Assembly (NCBI GenBank): GCA_004195305.1
Contig: SDWN01000756.1
Coordinates: forward strand, 1 to 12,799
Length of the DNA: 12,799 nt
DNA from: Neptunomonas sp.
GTDB taxonomy: Bacteria; Pseudomonadota; Gammaproteobacteria; Pseudomonadales; Balneatricaceae
Direction of reading: 5' to 3'
Part shown: piece after piece, positions 1-6,720 of the stretch
How positions within the stretch are numbered: the first letter of the stretch is position 1
Layout: each line of letters opens with the position of its first letter
Translations under genes and position numbers: made by a program
The notes under the pieces: generated by a model
Database searches by the model: none
Told to the model about the DNA's origin: nothing
The model's input: only the letters and a program-made list of their open reading frames with translations

Positions 1-1000
1 GCTCGAAAGCGGCGTAATCGAGTCGGTCTGGCAGTTTGAGTTGTTTGTTATCGGCCATCCAGCCGCAGTAGTCCGTGAACGACCCTGCTAAACGGGAGTG
101 GGGCACGGTCGGGCAATTAAGGTAGCTGTCGACCCCGCGCAGTTGCCGTTGCAGCAGATCAAACCCCAGCCGCCAGCTGAGCTCGCGCTGGCTTAGGCGG
201 CGCTCGCGGTGACCCGCGGTAACTGTTTCTTGGGCGGCTAATTTCAGATCATAACGACTCAGTCGCAGTTCGCTGGCTGCGCCTGCGTGGCTCAGGGGAG
301 AATACTCCGGCTGATCGATCAGGTGGTAGCAGCAGGGTGCCAGACTGAAGCGCTGGACACCGCGCGCGGTGCCCGCCAGGAGCAGTTGCACATGAAGTTT
401 GCCACAGGCGTGCAGGGCCACCACATGCTGTGGCGGCTGGAGCAGTGTCAGCGTCGCATCGGACATGACGTCGGCCTGGTGATGGCGGCAGGGTAGATCC
501 AGCTTATCGGTTAGCTGTTGCCCTGACAGGCACAGTTGCGGCTGTAGCTCCAGGCTGAGCACCGGCTGCCGATGCCGAAATGCCAGCAAGCGACCGAGGT
601 GGCCCTTGCCCGCACACCATTCAACAAAAGGCAGCTCAGGGTTGATCAGTGCCTGGTCGAACGCTTTGATCTGTGACCACTTACGCCCGGGAATATGGTT
701 GCTGAAGCGGTTCGGGGGCGAGGCCGTCTCTGGTCTGGCAACCCGATCCAGTTGGCACAGTTGCCGGAGTCGTTGCGCCTGGGGAATAAATGGACTCAGG
801 GCTTCGGCGCGAAGAGCATCATCGTCGAGTAATCTTTGCCGCTGCGGTTCGGGCAGTGCAGCCAGCCAGGATTGTAAGGCTGTATCAGGCCAGGGACGAT
901 TCAGTTGCTCGAAGCTACGCAGTTGCCACAACGATCGCAGTTCGGTCAGTAACTGGTTGAGTTCTGCAAAGCGTTGAGCGAACGATAAGGTGGCTGGCAT
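1..1000 (-). CDS. SAM-dependent methyltransferase, Methyltransf_32-like (partial, C-terminus off window)
   Basis: A continuous reading frame of 333 codons runs from ATG at 1000-998 off the left edge, so the C-terminus is missing. Residues 126-137 (VEWCAGKGHLGR) form a class I methyltransferase glycine motif I, and an acidic residue (LSLELQ, about 148-153) follows as the usual ribose-binding position. HACG at 197-200 and APCCYH at 221-226 match the signature pair of the Methyltransf_32 family, which includes eukaryotic METTL25/RRNAD1-type proteins. The N-terminal 100 residues are Leu/Gln/Arg-rich and helical, with no signal peptide, so the protein is probably cytoplasmic. The substrate is unknown; RNA or protein modification is possible. 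The upstream in-frame stop (TAA about 30 nt before) and the lack of another ATG fix the start, although the Shine-Dalgarno is weak. It follows spoVR on the same strand after 118 bp but seems to have its own promoter. The family call is fairly sure; the substrate is not. Confidence 0.82.
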   Translation of the reverse strand, partial: MPATLSFAQRFAELNQLLTELRSLWQLRSFEQLNRPWPDTALQSWLAALPEPQRQRLLDDDALRAEALSPFIPQAQRLRQLCQLDRVARPETASPPNRFSNHIPGRKWSQIKAFDQALINPELPFVEWCAGKGHLGRLLAFRHRQPVLSLELQPQLCLSGQQLTDKLDLPCRHHQADVMSDATLTLLQPPQHVVALHACGKLHVQLLLAGTARGVQRFSLAPCCYHLIDQPEYSPLSHAGAASELRLSRYDLKLAAQETVTAGHRERRLSQRELSWRLGFDLLQRQLRGVDSYLNCPTVPHSRLAGSFTDYCGWMADNKQLKLPDRLDYAAFE

Positions 1001-1027
1001 CGGATTAATGTCTGAAATACAGCCACC

Positions 1028-1042
1028 TTACATGGCATGTAA
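1028..1042. promoter_or_regulatory. 15-bp perfect palindrome, candidate operator of the methyltransferase gene
   Basis: TTACATGGCATGTAA is a perfect inverted repeat with 7-bp arms around one central base. It lies 28-42 bp upstream of the methyltransferase ATG and just downstream of the predicted transcription start, a position where a repressor would block transcription. On the minus strand a run of seven T precedes the hairpin rather than following it, so it is not a Rho-independent terminator. The binding protein is unknown. Confidence 0.45.
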
Positions 1043-1052
1043 AAAAACGCCG

Positions 1053-1081
1053 ATAATACGCCCAATCGTTGCTGTTGTAGA
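1053..1081 (-). promoter_or_regulatory. Candidate sigma70 promoter of the methyltransferase gene
   Basis: Read on the minus strand, TCTACA (1081-1076, 4/6 to the -35 consensus) is followed after exactly 17 bp by TATTAT (1058-1053, 5/6 to the -10 consensus). Transcription would start near 1046, about 45 nt before the ATG at 1000. This suggests the methyltransferase can be expressed separately from the spoVR operon. This is a consensus match by eye only. Confidence 0.4.
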
Positions 1082-1118
1082 GTCCGTATTTGAACCTTAA
1101 TTTGAGTGCAGAGCGGGT

Positions 1119-2639
1119 TCAGGCCGCATCGGTTTCGGTAAGCGGCGGTGGACAGCGCTCGGTCTTAATGACCTCATCGTTGCGGATCGATTCCAGGTGC
1201 ACATCAAAGCGCCACAGCCGGTGTACATGCTTGAGCATCTCCTGGGTAGTCTCGCCTAGCGGGCGCTCATTGTGTTGAAAGTGGCGCAGGGTCAGGGAGC
1301 GATCACCGCGGACGTTGACATCCCAGACCTGGATGTTGGGTTCGCGAGTACCGAGGTTATACTGCTCGGCCAGGTTACGGCGAATCTGATGATAACCGTT
1401 TTGATCGTGAATCGCTGATACCAGCAGGTTCTTGCTTTTTTCGTCATCAACGATGCTGAACAGGTGCAGGTCTCGCATCAGTTTTGGCGACAGAAACTGC
1501 TGGATAAAGCTCTCATCCTTGTAGTTACGCATCGCATCGTCGAGAGTCAGTTTCCAGTCAGAGCCAGCAATATCCGGAAACCACTCGTGATCTTCGGCGG
1601 TTGGCTGTTCGCAGATGCGACGGATATCCTGCATCATGTTGTAGCCCAGCGTGTAGGGGTTGATGCCGTTAAAATGGGGGCTGTCGTAGGGCGGTTGATA
1701 GACTACGCTGGAGTGGGAGTGAAGAAACTCCATCATAAAGCCGTCGCTGACCAGCCCTTGATCGTACAGATCATGCAGCAGGGTGTAATGCCAGAAACAG
1801 GCCCAACCTTCGTTCATAACCTGGGTCTGCTTTTGCGGATAAAAATACTGGGCTATCTTGCGCACGATGCGAATGATCTCTCGCTGCCAGGATTCTAGCA
1901 GCGGGGCATTTTTCTCTAAAAAATAGAGGATGTTTTCTTCCGGATCCTTGGGGAATCGACTGCGCTTAAGCTGGTTCTCTTCGTCTTCTGCTTGTTTCGG
2001 AATGGTGTCCCAGAGTTTATTAACCTGTTGCTGGAGGATATCCGAGCGGGTTTGCTGTCGTTTATTCTCCTCCTCGGCTGAGATCGGACTGGGGCGTTTG
2101 TAGCGGTTAACCCCGTAGTTCATCAGCGCATGGCAGGAGTCGAGCAGCGTCTCTACCTCTTCGATACCATGGCGCTCCTCGCACTCGGCGATGTAACGCT
2201 TTGCAAATAACAGGTAGTCAATAATGGCGGTGGCGTTGGTCCAGGTACGGAACAGATAGTTGCCTTTGAAGAATGAGTTGTGGCCGTAGCAGGCGTGGGC
2301 GATGACCAGGGCTTGCATGGTAATGGTGTTCTCTTCCATCAGGTAGGCGATGGAGGGTGACGAGTTGATAACGATCTCGTAGGCCAGCCCCATGTGCCCG
2401 CGTTGGTAGTTCTGCTGGGTAGACAGGAACTGTTTGCCGAACGACCAGTGGTTGTAATTGAGCGGCATGCCGACCGAGGCATAGGCATCCATCATCTGCT
2501 CGGAGGAGATCACCTCAATCTGAATGGGGTAGGTGTCCAGGCCAAATTTGTGTGCCGACTTGGCGATCTCCTGGTCGTACTGCTGGAGCAATTCGAAGGT
2601 CCATTCGGAACCGGACGAGATAGGTTTTTTAGGGTTCAT
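1119..2639 (-). CDS. ycgB: SpoVR family protein (YcgB-like)
   Basis: This 506-residue protein is close in length to E. coli YcgB and full length for the SpoVR family. In Bacillus, SpoVR is linked to spore cortex formation. In proteobacteria the family occurs next to PrkA and DUF444 genes and is tied to stationary-phase physiology, but its molecular activity is not established. Conserved-looking blocks are MPLNYNHWSFGKQ (58-70), YEIVINSSPSIAYLMEEN (87-104), HACYGHNSFF (115-124) and NEGWACFWHY (276-285). The His and Glu residues in the last two blocks (H115, H120, E277, H284) could form a metal site; that is my inference. There is no signal peptide or membrane segment. A good ribosome site (GAGAGG) lies about 6-8 nt upstream of the ATG. 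It is the last gene of the prkA-yeaH-lipoprotein-spoVR run, with a 49-bp gap to the lipoprotein gene. Confidence 0.95.
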   Translation of the reverse strand: MNPKKPISSGSEWTFELLQQYDQEIAKSAHKFGLDTYPIQIEVISSEQMMDAYASVGMPLNYNHWSFGKQFLSTQQNYQRGHMGLAYEIVINSSPSIAYLMEENTITMQALVIAHACYGHNSFFKGNYLFRTWTNATAIIDYLLFAKRYIAECEERHGIEEVETLLDSCHALMNYGVNRYKRPSPISAEEENKRQQTRSDILQQQVNKLWDTIPKQAEDEENQLKRSRFPKDPEENILYFLEKNAPLLESWQREIIRIVRKIAQYFYPQKQTQVMNEGWACFWHYTLLHDLYDQGLVSDGFMMEFLHSHSSVVYQPPYDSPHFNGINPYTLGYNMMQDIRRICEQPTAEDHEWFPDIAGSDWKLTLDDAMRNYKDESFIQQFLSPKLMRDLHLFSIVDDEKSKNLLVSAIHDQNGYHQIRRNLAEQYNLGTREPNIQVWDVNVRGDRSLTLRHFQHNERPLGETTQEMLKHVHRLWRFDVHLESIRNDEVIKTERCPPPLTETDAA

Positions 2640-2688
2640 ATCGGCCTCTCGCTTTAGGTTGATTAGGGGCGTTGTTTAACGACGTTGA

Positions 2689-2970
2689 TCAGGGGCAGGC
2701 TTCATCGGTATAGCCGATTATCTCCGGGTTAGCGCAGGCGCTACAGGCATTGGCGTGTGTGCTTCGAGTGGCATCCGCGTGAATCGCGCAAACGGGTCGA
2801 TAGTTCATCGGACAGGCAACCTGTTGGCTTGTTTCAGGTCTGGGTTGCGGGCATTGCGCTGGCTTCTGCGGAGCTGTTGTTTGGTGCCCCGGCTGTAGCG
2901 CATGGTTACAGCCAGACAGCAGCAACAGGGCCATCAGGGGTGCCAGTAAGAAACGCAGGAAACAGATCAT
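2689..2970 (-). CDS. Small Kazal-like lipoprotein inside the prkA operon
   Basis: A 93-residue secreted protein. Residues 1-20 are a lipoprotein signal peptide with lipobox LLSG-C21, so the mature protein should be lipidated. A Pro/Gln-rich spacer (22-50) leads to a compact Cys-rich domain: C53-PMNYRP-V-C61, then NAC76-SAC79 and a final C92, with C40 as a possible sixth Cys. The CPxNYxPVC start and the terminal IIGYTDEAC resemble Kazal-type protease inhibitor domains as found in bacterial lipoproteins. Inhibitor activity is not proven, since the reactive loop is atypical and the Cys spacing is shortened. The ATG immediately follows the yeaH stop (TAA then ATG), so translation is probably coupled. 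The gene sits between yeaH and spoVR, where enterobacterial operons have no such gene. A divalent partner or target in the periplasm is unknown. The gene call is strong; the fold call is moderate. Confidence 0.8.
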   Translation of the reverse strand: MICFLRFLLAPLMALLLLSGCNHALQPGHQTTAPQKPAQCPQPRPETSQQVACPMNYRPVCAIHADATRSTHANACSACANPEIIGYTDEACP

Positions 2971-4245
2971 TTACACCTCACGGCGTGCAAACAGCTGTCG
3001 AAATACCGGGTAAATATCTGCGGCCTTTTCGATCTTTTCTAACGCAAAGAAATCGGGATAAGCCTCGCGTATTTTTTCATACTGGAACCACAGGTTCTGG
3101 TGATCGCCGGTGGTGATCTCGACGTAAGCAAAATACTGTACCATCGGCATAACTCTGTTGATCAGGAGTTCGCGACAGGTGTCTGAATCACCGTCCCAAT
3201 TATCGCCGTCCGATGCCTGAGCCACGTAGATATTCCATTGCGAGGGTGGATAACGATCTGCGATCACATCCGCAGTCATGTTTATTGCGCTGGACACGAT
3301 AGTACCGCCGGTTTCCCGGGAGTAGAAAAACTCCTCCTCATCCACTTCCTTGGCCTGGGTGTGGTGACGGATAAAGACCACATCGATCTGTTTATAGGAT
3401 CGCTTAAGAAACAGATATAGAAGCAAAAAGAAACGTTTGGCGACATCTTTGACCGACTGCGTCATCGACCCGGAAACATCCATAACGCAAAACATCACCG
3501 CCTTGGAGCTAGGGACCGGGGTGCGAATCAGATTGTTATATTTCAGGTCGAAGGTGTCTAGAAAGGGCAGTTTGCTAACCTTTGCTCGCAGGTGGATCAG
3601 TTGCTGTTCAATTTCAGCCAGACGCAGATCGCGGCCATCCGACACCGGGCCGTTTAACAGTAATTCCTGCTCTTTAAGCAGCTCGCGGATCAGCCGCCGG
3701 CTGCTACCTGAGAGGGCGATGCGGCGGGCATGCGCACTGCGTAGCGAACGGATAATGTTGAGCCGCTCGGGATTTCCCTGGTTGGTGAAGCCTGCCTGAG
3801 TCAGCTTGTAATCACCGCTGTCGTGAAGCTGTTTCTTGACCATGTTGGGGAGTTCAAGATCTTCAAACAGATACTCCAGAAACTCGTCGCGGCTAATATG
3901 GAAACTAAACTCATCCTCACCCTCGCCGGAATCGCTGGCACCGCTGCCTCCGCTGCCTCCTCCACCGCCTTGAGGGCGCTGGATCTGATCGCCGGGGATA
4001 AACTCTTTATTACCGGGGAATACCCGGGTGTTGATCCCGCCCTGACCGTGGTGAAACACCGGCTCAGAGATATCCCCTTTGGGGATGTTGATCTCGGAAC
4101 CGCTGTCCAGGTCGGTGATCGAGCGCTGCTTGACCGAATCCGTCACCGCTTTGCGGATATGTTTTTGGTAGCGGCGCAGGAACCGTTGCCGGTTTACCGA
4201 ACTTTTGTTTTTGCCGTTCAGGCGTCGGTCGATGATATAACTCAT
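2971..4245 (-). CDS. yeaH: DUF444/VWA-like protein, YeaH family
   Basis: The protein has 424 residues, close to E. coli YeaH. The N-terminus is basic (RRLNGKNKSSVNRQRFLRRY), followed by a Gly/Ser-rich flexible stretch (about 91-110) and a long helical region. The C-terminal half is von Willebrand factor A-like: the MIDAS motif DVSGS is at 256-260, the threonine of TGGT at about 312-315, and the DGDNWDGD loop at 346-353 is typical of the family. It has no signal peptide. Proteins of this family are encoded with PrkA-type kinases and are thought to work with them; the mechanism is not settled. AAGGAG lies 4 bases before the ATG and fixes the start. The gap to prkA is 24 bp, and the 3' end abuts the Kazal-like gene, so all are likely one transcript. 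Family assignment is very sure. Confidence 0.95.
   Translation of the reverse strand: MSYIIDRRLNGKNKSSVNRQRFLRRYQKHIRKAVTDSVKQRSITDLDSGSEINIPKGDISEPVFHHGQGGINTRVFPGNKEFIPGDQIQRPQGGGGGSGGSGASDSGEGEDEFSFHISRDEFLEYLFEDLELPNMVKKQLHDSGDYKLTQAGFTNQGNPERLNIIRSLRSAHARRIALSGSSRRLIRELLKEQELLLNGPVSDGRDLRLAEIEQQLIHLRAKVSKLPFLDTFDLKYNNLIRTPVPSSKAVMFCVMDVSGSMTQSVKDVAKRFFLLLYLFLKRSYKQIDVVFIRHHTQAKEVDEEEFFYSRETGGTIVSSAINMTADVIADRYPPSQWNIYVAQASDGDNWDGDSDTCRELLINRVMPMVQYFAYVEITTGDHQNLWFQYEKIREAYPDFFALEKIEKAADIYPVFRQLFARREV
2974..2979 (-). promoter_or_regulatory. Ribosome binding site of the Kazal-like gene within yeaH
   Basis: GAGGTG is formed by the last two sense codons of the yeaH-like gene (Glu-Val), directly before its TAA stop and the ATG of the lipoprotein gene. 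The GAGG core is five bases from the ATG. This supports the start at 2970 and translational coupling of a cytoplasmic protein gene to a lipoprotein gene. Confidence 0.7.
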
Positions 4246-4269
4246 ACCACTCCTTAGCTGCGCTGGCGG

Positions 4270-6195
4270 CTATTGCGATTTGCGGACGCGGATATACCAC
4301 TCCGAGAGCAGTCGTACCTGTTTCTCGGTATAACCGCGATCGATCATCCGCTTAACGAACTCTGCATGCTTGTTGTGGTCATCGGATGAGGCTTTGGCGT
4401 TGAAGGAGATGACCGGCAGCAGATCCTCGGTGTTACTGAACATCTTCTTCTCGATCACGGCGCGCATCTTCTCGTAGCTGAGCCAGCTGGGATTCTTGCC
4501 TTTGTTGCTGGCTCTGGCGCGGAGTACGAAATTGACAATCTCATGCCGGAAATCTTTGGGGTTGCTGATCCCCGCAGGTTTCTCGATCTTCTCCAGTTCT
4601 TCGTTGATCGCCTCGCGGTTGAGAATATCGCCGGTCTCAGGATCACGGTACTCCTGATCCTGAATCCAGAAATCGGCGTAGGTCACGTACCGATCAAAGA
4701 TGTTCTGCCCGTATTCGGAGTAGGATTCCAGATAGGCAGTTTGGATCTCTTTGCCCAGCGACTCGATATATTTGGGTGCCAGGAACTCCTTGATATAACC
4801 GATGTAGCGTTCCTGGGTTTCCTGCGGAAATTGCTGCTGTTCTACTTCTTTTTCAAGCACATATAGAAGATGTACGGGGTTTGCTGCGACTTCGGACGAG
4901 TCGAAGTTGAATACCTTGGACAAAATCTTAAACGCAAATCGGGTTGATAGACCATCCATGCCCTCATTCACGCCCGCATTATCGTGGTACTCCTGAATCG
5001 ATTTGGCCTTGGGATCGGTATCCTTGAGGTTCTCGCCGTCGTAGACCCGCATTTTGGAAAATACATTGGAGTTTTCCGGCACGATGATGCGTGACAATAC
5101 GGTAAACTGGGCCAGCATCTTGAGTGTGTCCGGGGCGCAGGGGGATTTGTTCAACGAGCTGTTTTCCAACAGTTTCTCGTAGATGTGAATCTCTTCTGAG
5201 ACCCGGGTGCAGTAAGGCACCTTGACGATATAGACCCGGTCTATAAACGCTTCGTTGGTCTTGCTGTTCTTGAACGCCTGCCATTCCGACTCGTTGGAGT
5301 GGGCCAGAATAATGCCTTCAAACGGGATCGACCCCATTCCTTCGGTGCCGTTATAGTTGCCCTCCTGAGTCGCGGTCAGCAGCGGATGCAGCACCTTGAT
5401 CGGTGCCTTGAACATCTCCACAAACTCCATAATGCCCTGGTTGGCTTTGCACAGGCCGCCGGAGAAGCTGTACGCATCGGGATCGTGTTGGGCAAACTCC
5501 TCCAGCATGCGGATATCGACCTTGCCGACTAAGGATGAGATATCCTGATTGTTCTCATCACCGGGCTCGGTCTTGGAGATAGCGATCTGGCTGTGGATCG
5601 AGGGGTACAGTTTGACCACTTTAAACTTGGTGGGGTCGCCGCCGTATTCGCGTAACCGCTTAACCGCCCAAGGCGACATCGCACCCTTAAGGTAGCGGCG
5701 CGGAACACCGTATTCCTCTTCAAGGATGGCGCCGTCTTCGGCTGGGTTGAACAGCCCCAGTGGTGATTCGTTGATCGGCGAGCCCTTGACGGCGTAAAAC
5801 GGCACTCGCTGCATCAGCTCCTTGAGGCGTTCCGCCAGTGATGACTTGCCGCCACCGACGGGTCCGAGTAGGTACAGGATCTGTTTCCTCTCCTCCAGCC
5901 CCTGAGCGGCGTGCTTGAAGTAGGAGACGATCTGCTCGATCGCTTCCTCCATGCCATAAAACTCCTCGCTGAATGAGGGGTAACGTTTGATCAGTTTGTT
6001 GGAGAAGATCCGGCTTAGGCGCTGGTCGCGACCGGTATCAACCAGCTCCGGTTCGCCGATCGCCTTGAGTAAGCGTTCCGAAGCGCTGGCGTAGGCGGAG
6101 GGGTCTTTTTTGCAGAGTACGAGGTACTCCTGCAGCGACATCTCCTCTTCTTGGGTGGCTTCGTAACGGGTTTTGAAATTGGTAAATATATTCAT
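4270..6195 (-). CDS. yeaG: PrkA family serine protein kinase / AAA+ ATPase (YeaG-like)
   Basis: The protein has 641 residues, near the E. coli YeaG length. An N-terminal helical part (1-75) is followed by an AAA+ domain with Walker A GPVGGGKS at 111-118 and a conserved block around QGIMEFVEMFKAP (253-265) that holds the Walker B-like acidic residues. It continues with ILAHSNESEW (296-305) and a DR pair at 319-320 suited to an arginine-finger role. The rest (about 380-641) is the C-terminal PrkA domain. Family members are described as Ser/Thr kinases, and Bacillus PrkA has also been reported as an ATP-dependent protease. In E. coli, YeaG/YeaH respond to nitrogen starvation and stationary phase. 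AAAGG lies 8 bases before the ATG. This is the first gene of the minus-strand operon, and its promoter must lie in the region that holds the 12-bp repeats. Confidence 0.96.
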   Translation of the reverse strand: MNIFTNFKTRYEATQEEEMSLQEYLVLCKKDPSAYASASERLLKAIGEPELVDTGRDQRLSRIFSNKLIKRYPSFSEEFYGMEEAIEQIVSYFKHAAQGLEERKQILYLLGPVGGGKSSLAERLKELMQRVPFYAVKGSPINESPLGLFNPAEDGAILEEEYGVPRRYLKGAMSPWAVKRLREYGGDPTKFKVVKLYPSIHSQIAISKTEPGDENNQDISSLVGKVDIRMLEEFAQHDPDAYSFSGGLCKANQGIMEFVEMFKAPIKVLHPLLTATQEGNYNGTEGMGSIPFEGIILAHSNESEWQAFKNSKTNEAFIDRVYIVKVPYCTRVSEEIHIYEKLLENSSLNKSPCAPDTLKMLAQFTVLSRIIVPENSNVFSKMRVYDGENLKDTDPKAKSIQEYHDNAGVNEGMDGLSTRFAFKILSKVFNFDSSEVAANPVHLLYVLEKEVEQQQFPQETQERYIGYIKEFLAPKYIESLGKEIQTAYLESYSEYGQNIFDRYVTYADFWIQDQEYRDPETGDILNREAINEELEKIEKPAGISNPKDFRHEIVNFVLRARASNKGKNPSWLSYEKMRAVIEKKMFSNTEDLLPVISFNAKASSDDHNKHAEFVKRMIDRGYTEKQVRLLSEWYIRVRKSQ

Positions 6196-6720
6196 GTTAC
6201 GTACCTTTCATTCGTTAGTCTGCCGCTTTGCTCGTCATGCTCAGGGCGACCTGTTACATGGAGTAGATCCTATAGCTCTGTAGGGTTAATGTTGCAGTTA
6301 TGGTTGCAGATTAGGTTGCAGCTAAGGTTGTCGTTAAGCTTAGTCGTTGACGTCACCGCTAAGCACCCCCACAAACCGCTTTCTACTGTGTATGACAACG
6401 CCGAATGGCTGATGGTTGCTGGTTACGTAGGTTTTACAACTATTTTACAGAAGGCTCGGATTCAGGTTTTACCGCTGCAGGGTGGCTGTTTCGCAGTCTA
6501 ACGAGGCCCTTCAGGTGATTTCAGACACGGGAGTGCCGAGGGTTGAGTGGATGATGCGAACCGCACTGGCGCCTGCTCTAAAGCGGCGAGCTTGTGTTAT
6601 TATCGGCCCTTGTTTGGGCTGTTTGATAAGCGACAGATTCAGCTATACCCGCCGGGTTAATAGGAAGTCCAGAGCGCGCCCTGACGTTTAATCCATTGAT
6701 GATTTGGTTTTATTGATTCT
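6196..6720. promoter_or_regulatory. Divergent intergenic region between prkA and the sensor kinase gene
   Basis: This 525-bp stretch has no convincing gene; frames in it have poor composition and no ribosome sites. It must hold promoters for both flanking genes. It contains four tandem 12-bp repeats (6291-6338), a TAAGCTTA palindrome (6335-6342) and a TGACGTCA palindrome (6348-6355). For the rightward kinase gene a weak candidate is TTGATA at 6623-6628 with TATACC at 6644-6649, but its 15-bp spacer is short. Toward prkA, CTATAG (6270-6275 on the minus strand) could be a -10-like element without a good -35. I saw no sigma54 GG-N10-GC pair on the prkA strand, although E. coli yeaGH is known to use sigma54. 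Confidence 0.5.
6291..6338. repeat. Four tandem 12-bp repeats upstream of prkA
   Basis: Four head-to-tail units with period 12: GTTGCAGTTATG, GTTGCAGATTAG, GTTGCAGCTAAG and GTTGTCGTTAAG. The first three share GTTGCAG exactly and vary at the 3' half; the last has two changes in the core. They lie 95-143 bp upstream of the prkA start codon. They could be an array of activator or repressor sites, or a small minisatellite. The spacing is slightly more than one helical turn, so bound proteins would be rotated gradually around the helix. Confidence 0.75.

Noticed and set aside
606..977. Plus-strand open frame of 123 codons over the methyltransferase gene
   Set aside because: The opposite strand carries a continuous methyltransferase frame with clear motifs; this Ser/Arg/Cys-rich frame is its shadow.
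4543..4866. Plus-strand open frame of 107 codons inside prkA
   Set aside because: It lies fully antisense to the strongly supported prkA gene, has no ribosome site and shows shadow-type composition.
6241..6260. Sigma54 promoter for prkA
   Set aside because: On the prkA strand the nearest GG and GC pair is separated by nine bases, not ten, and the surrounding boxes do not fit the consensus.
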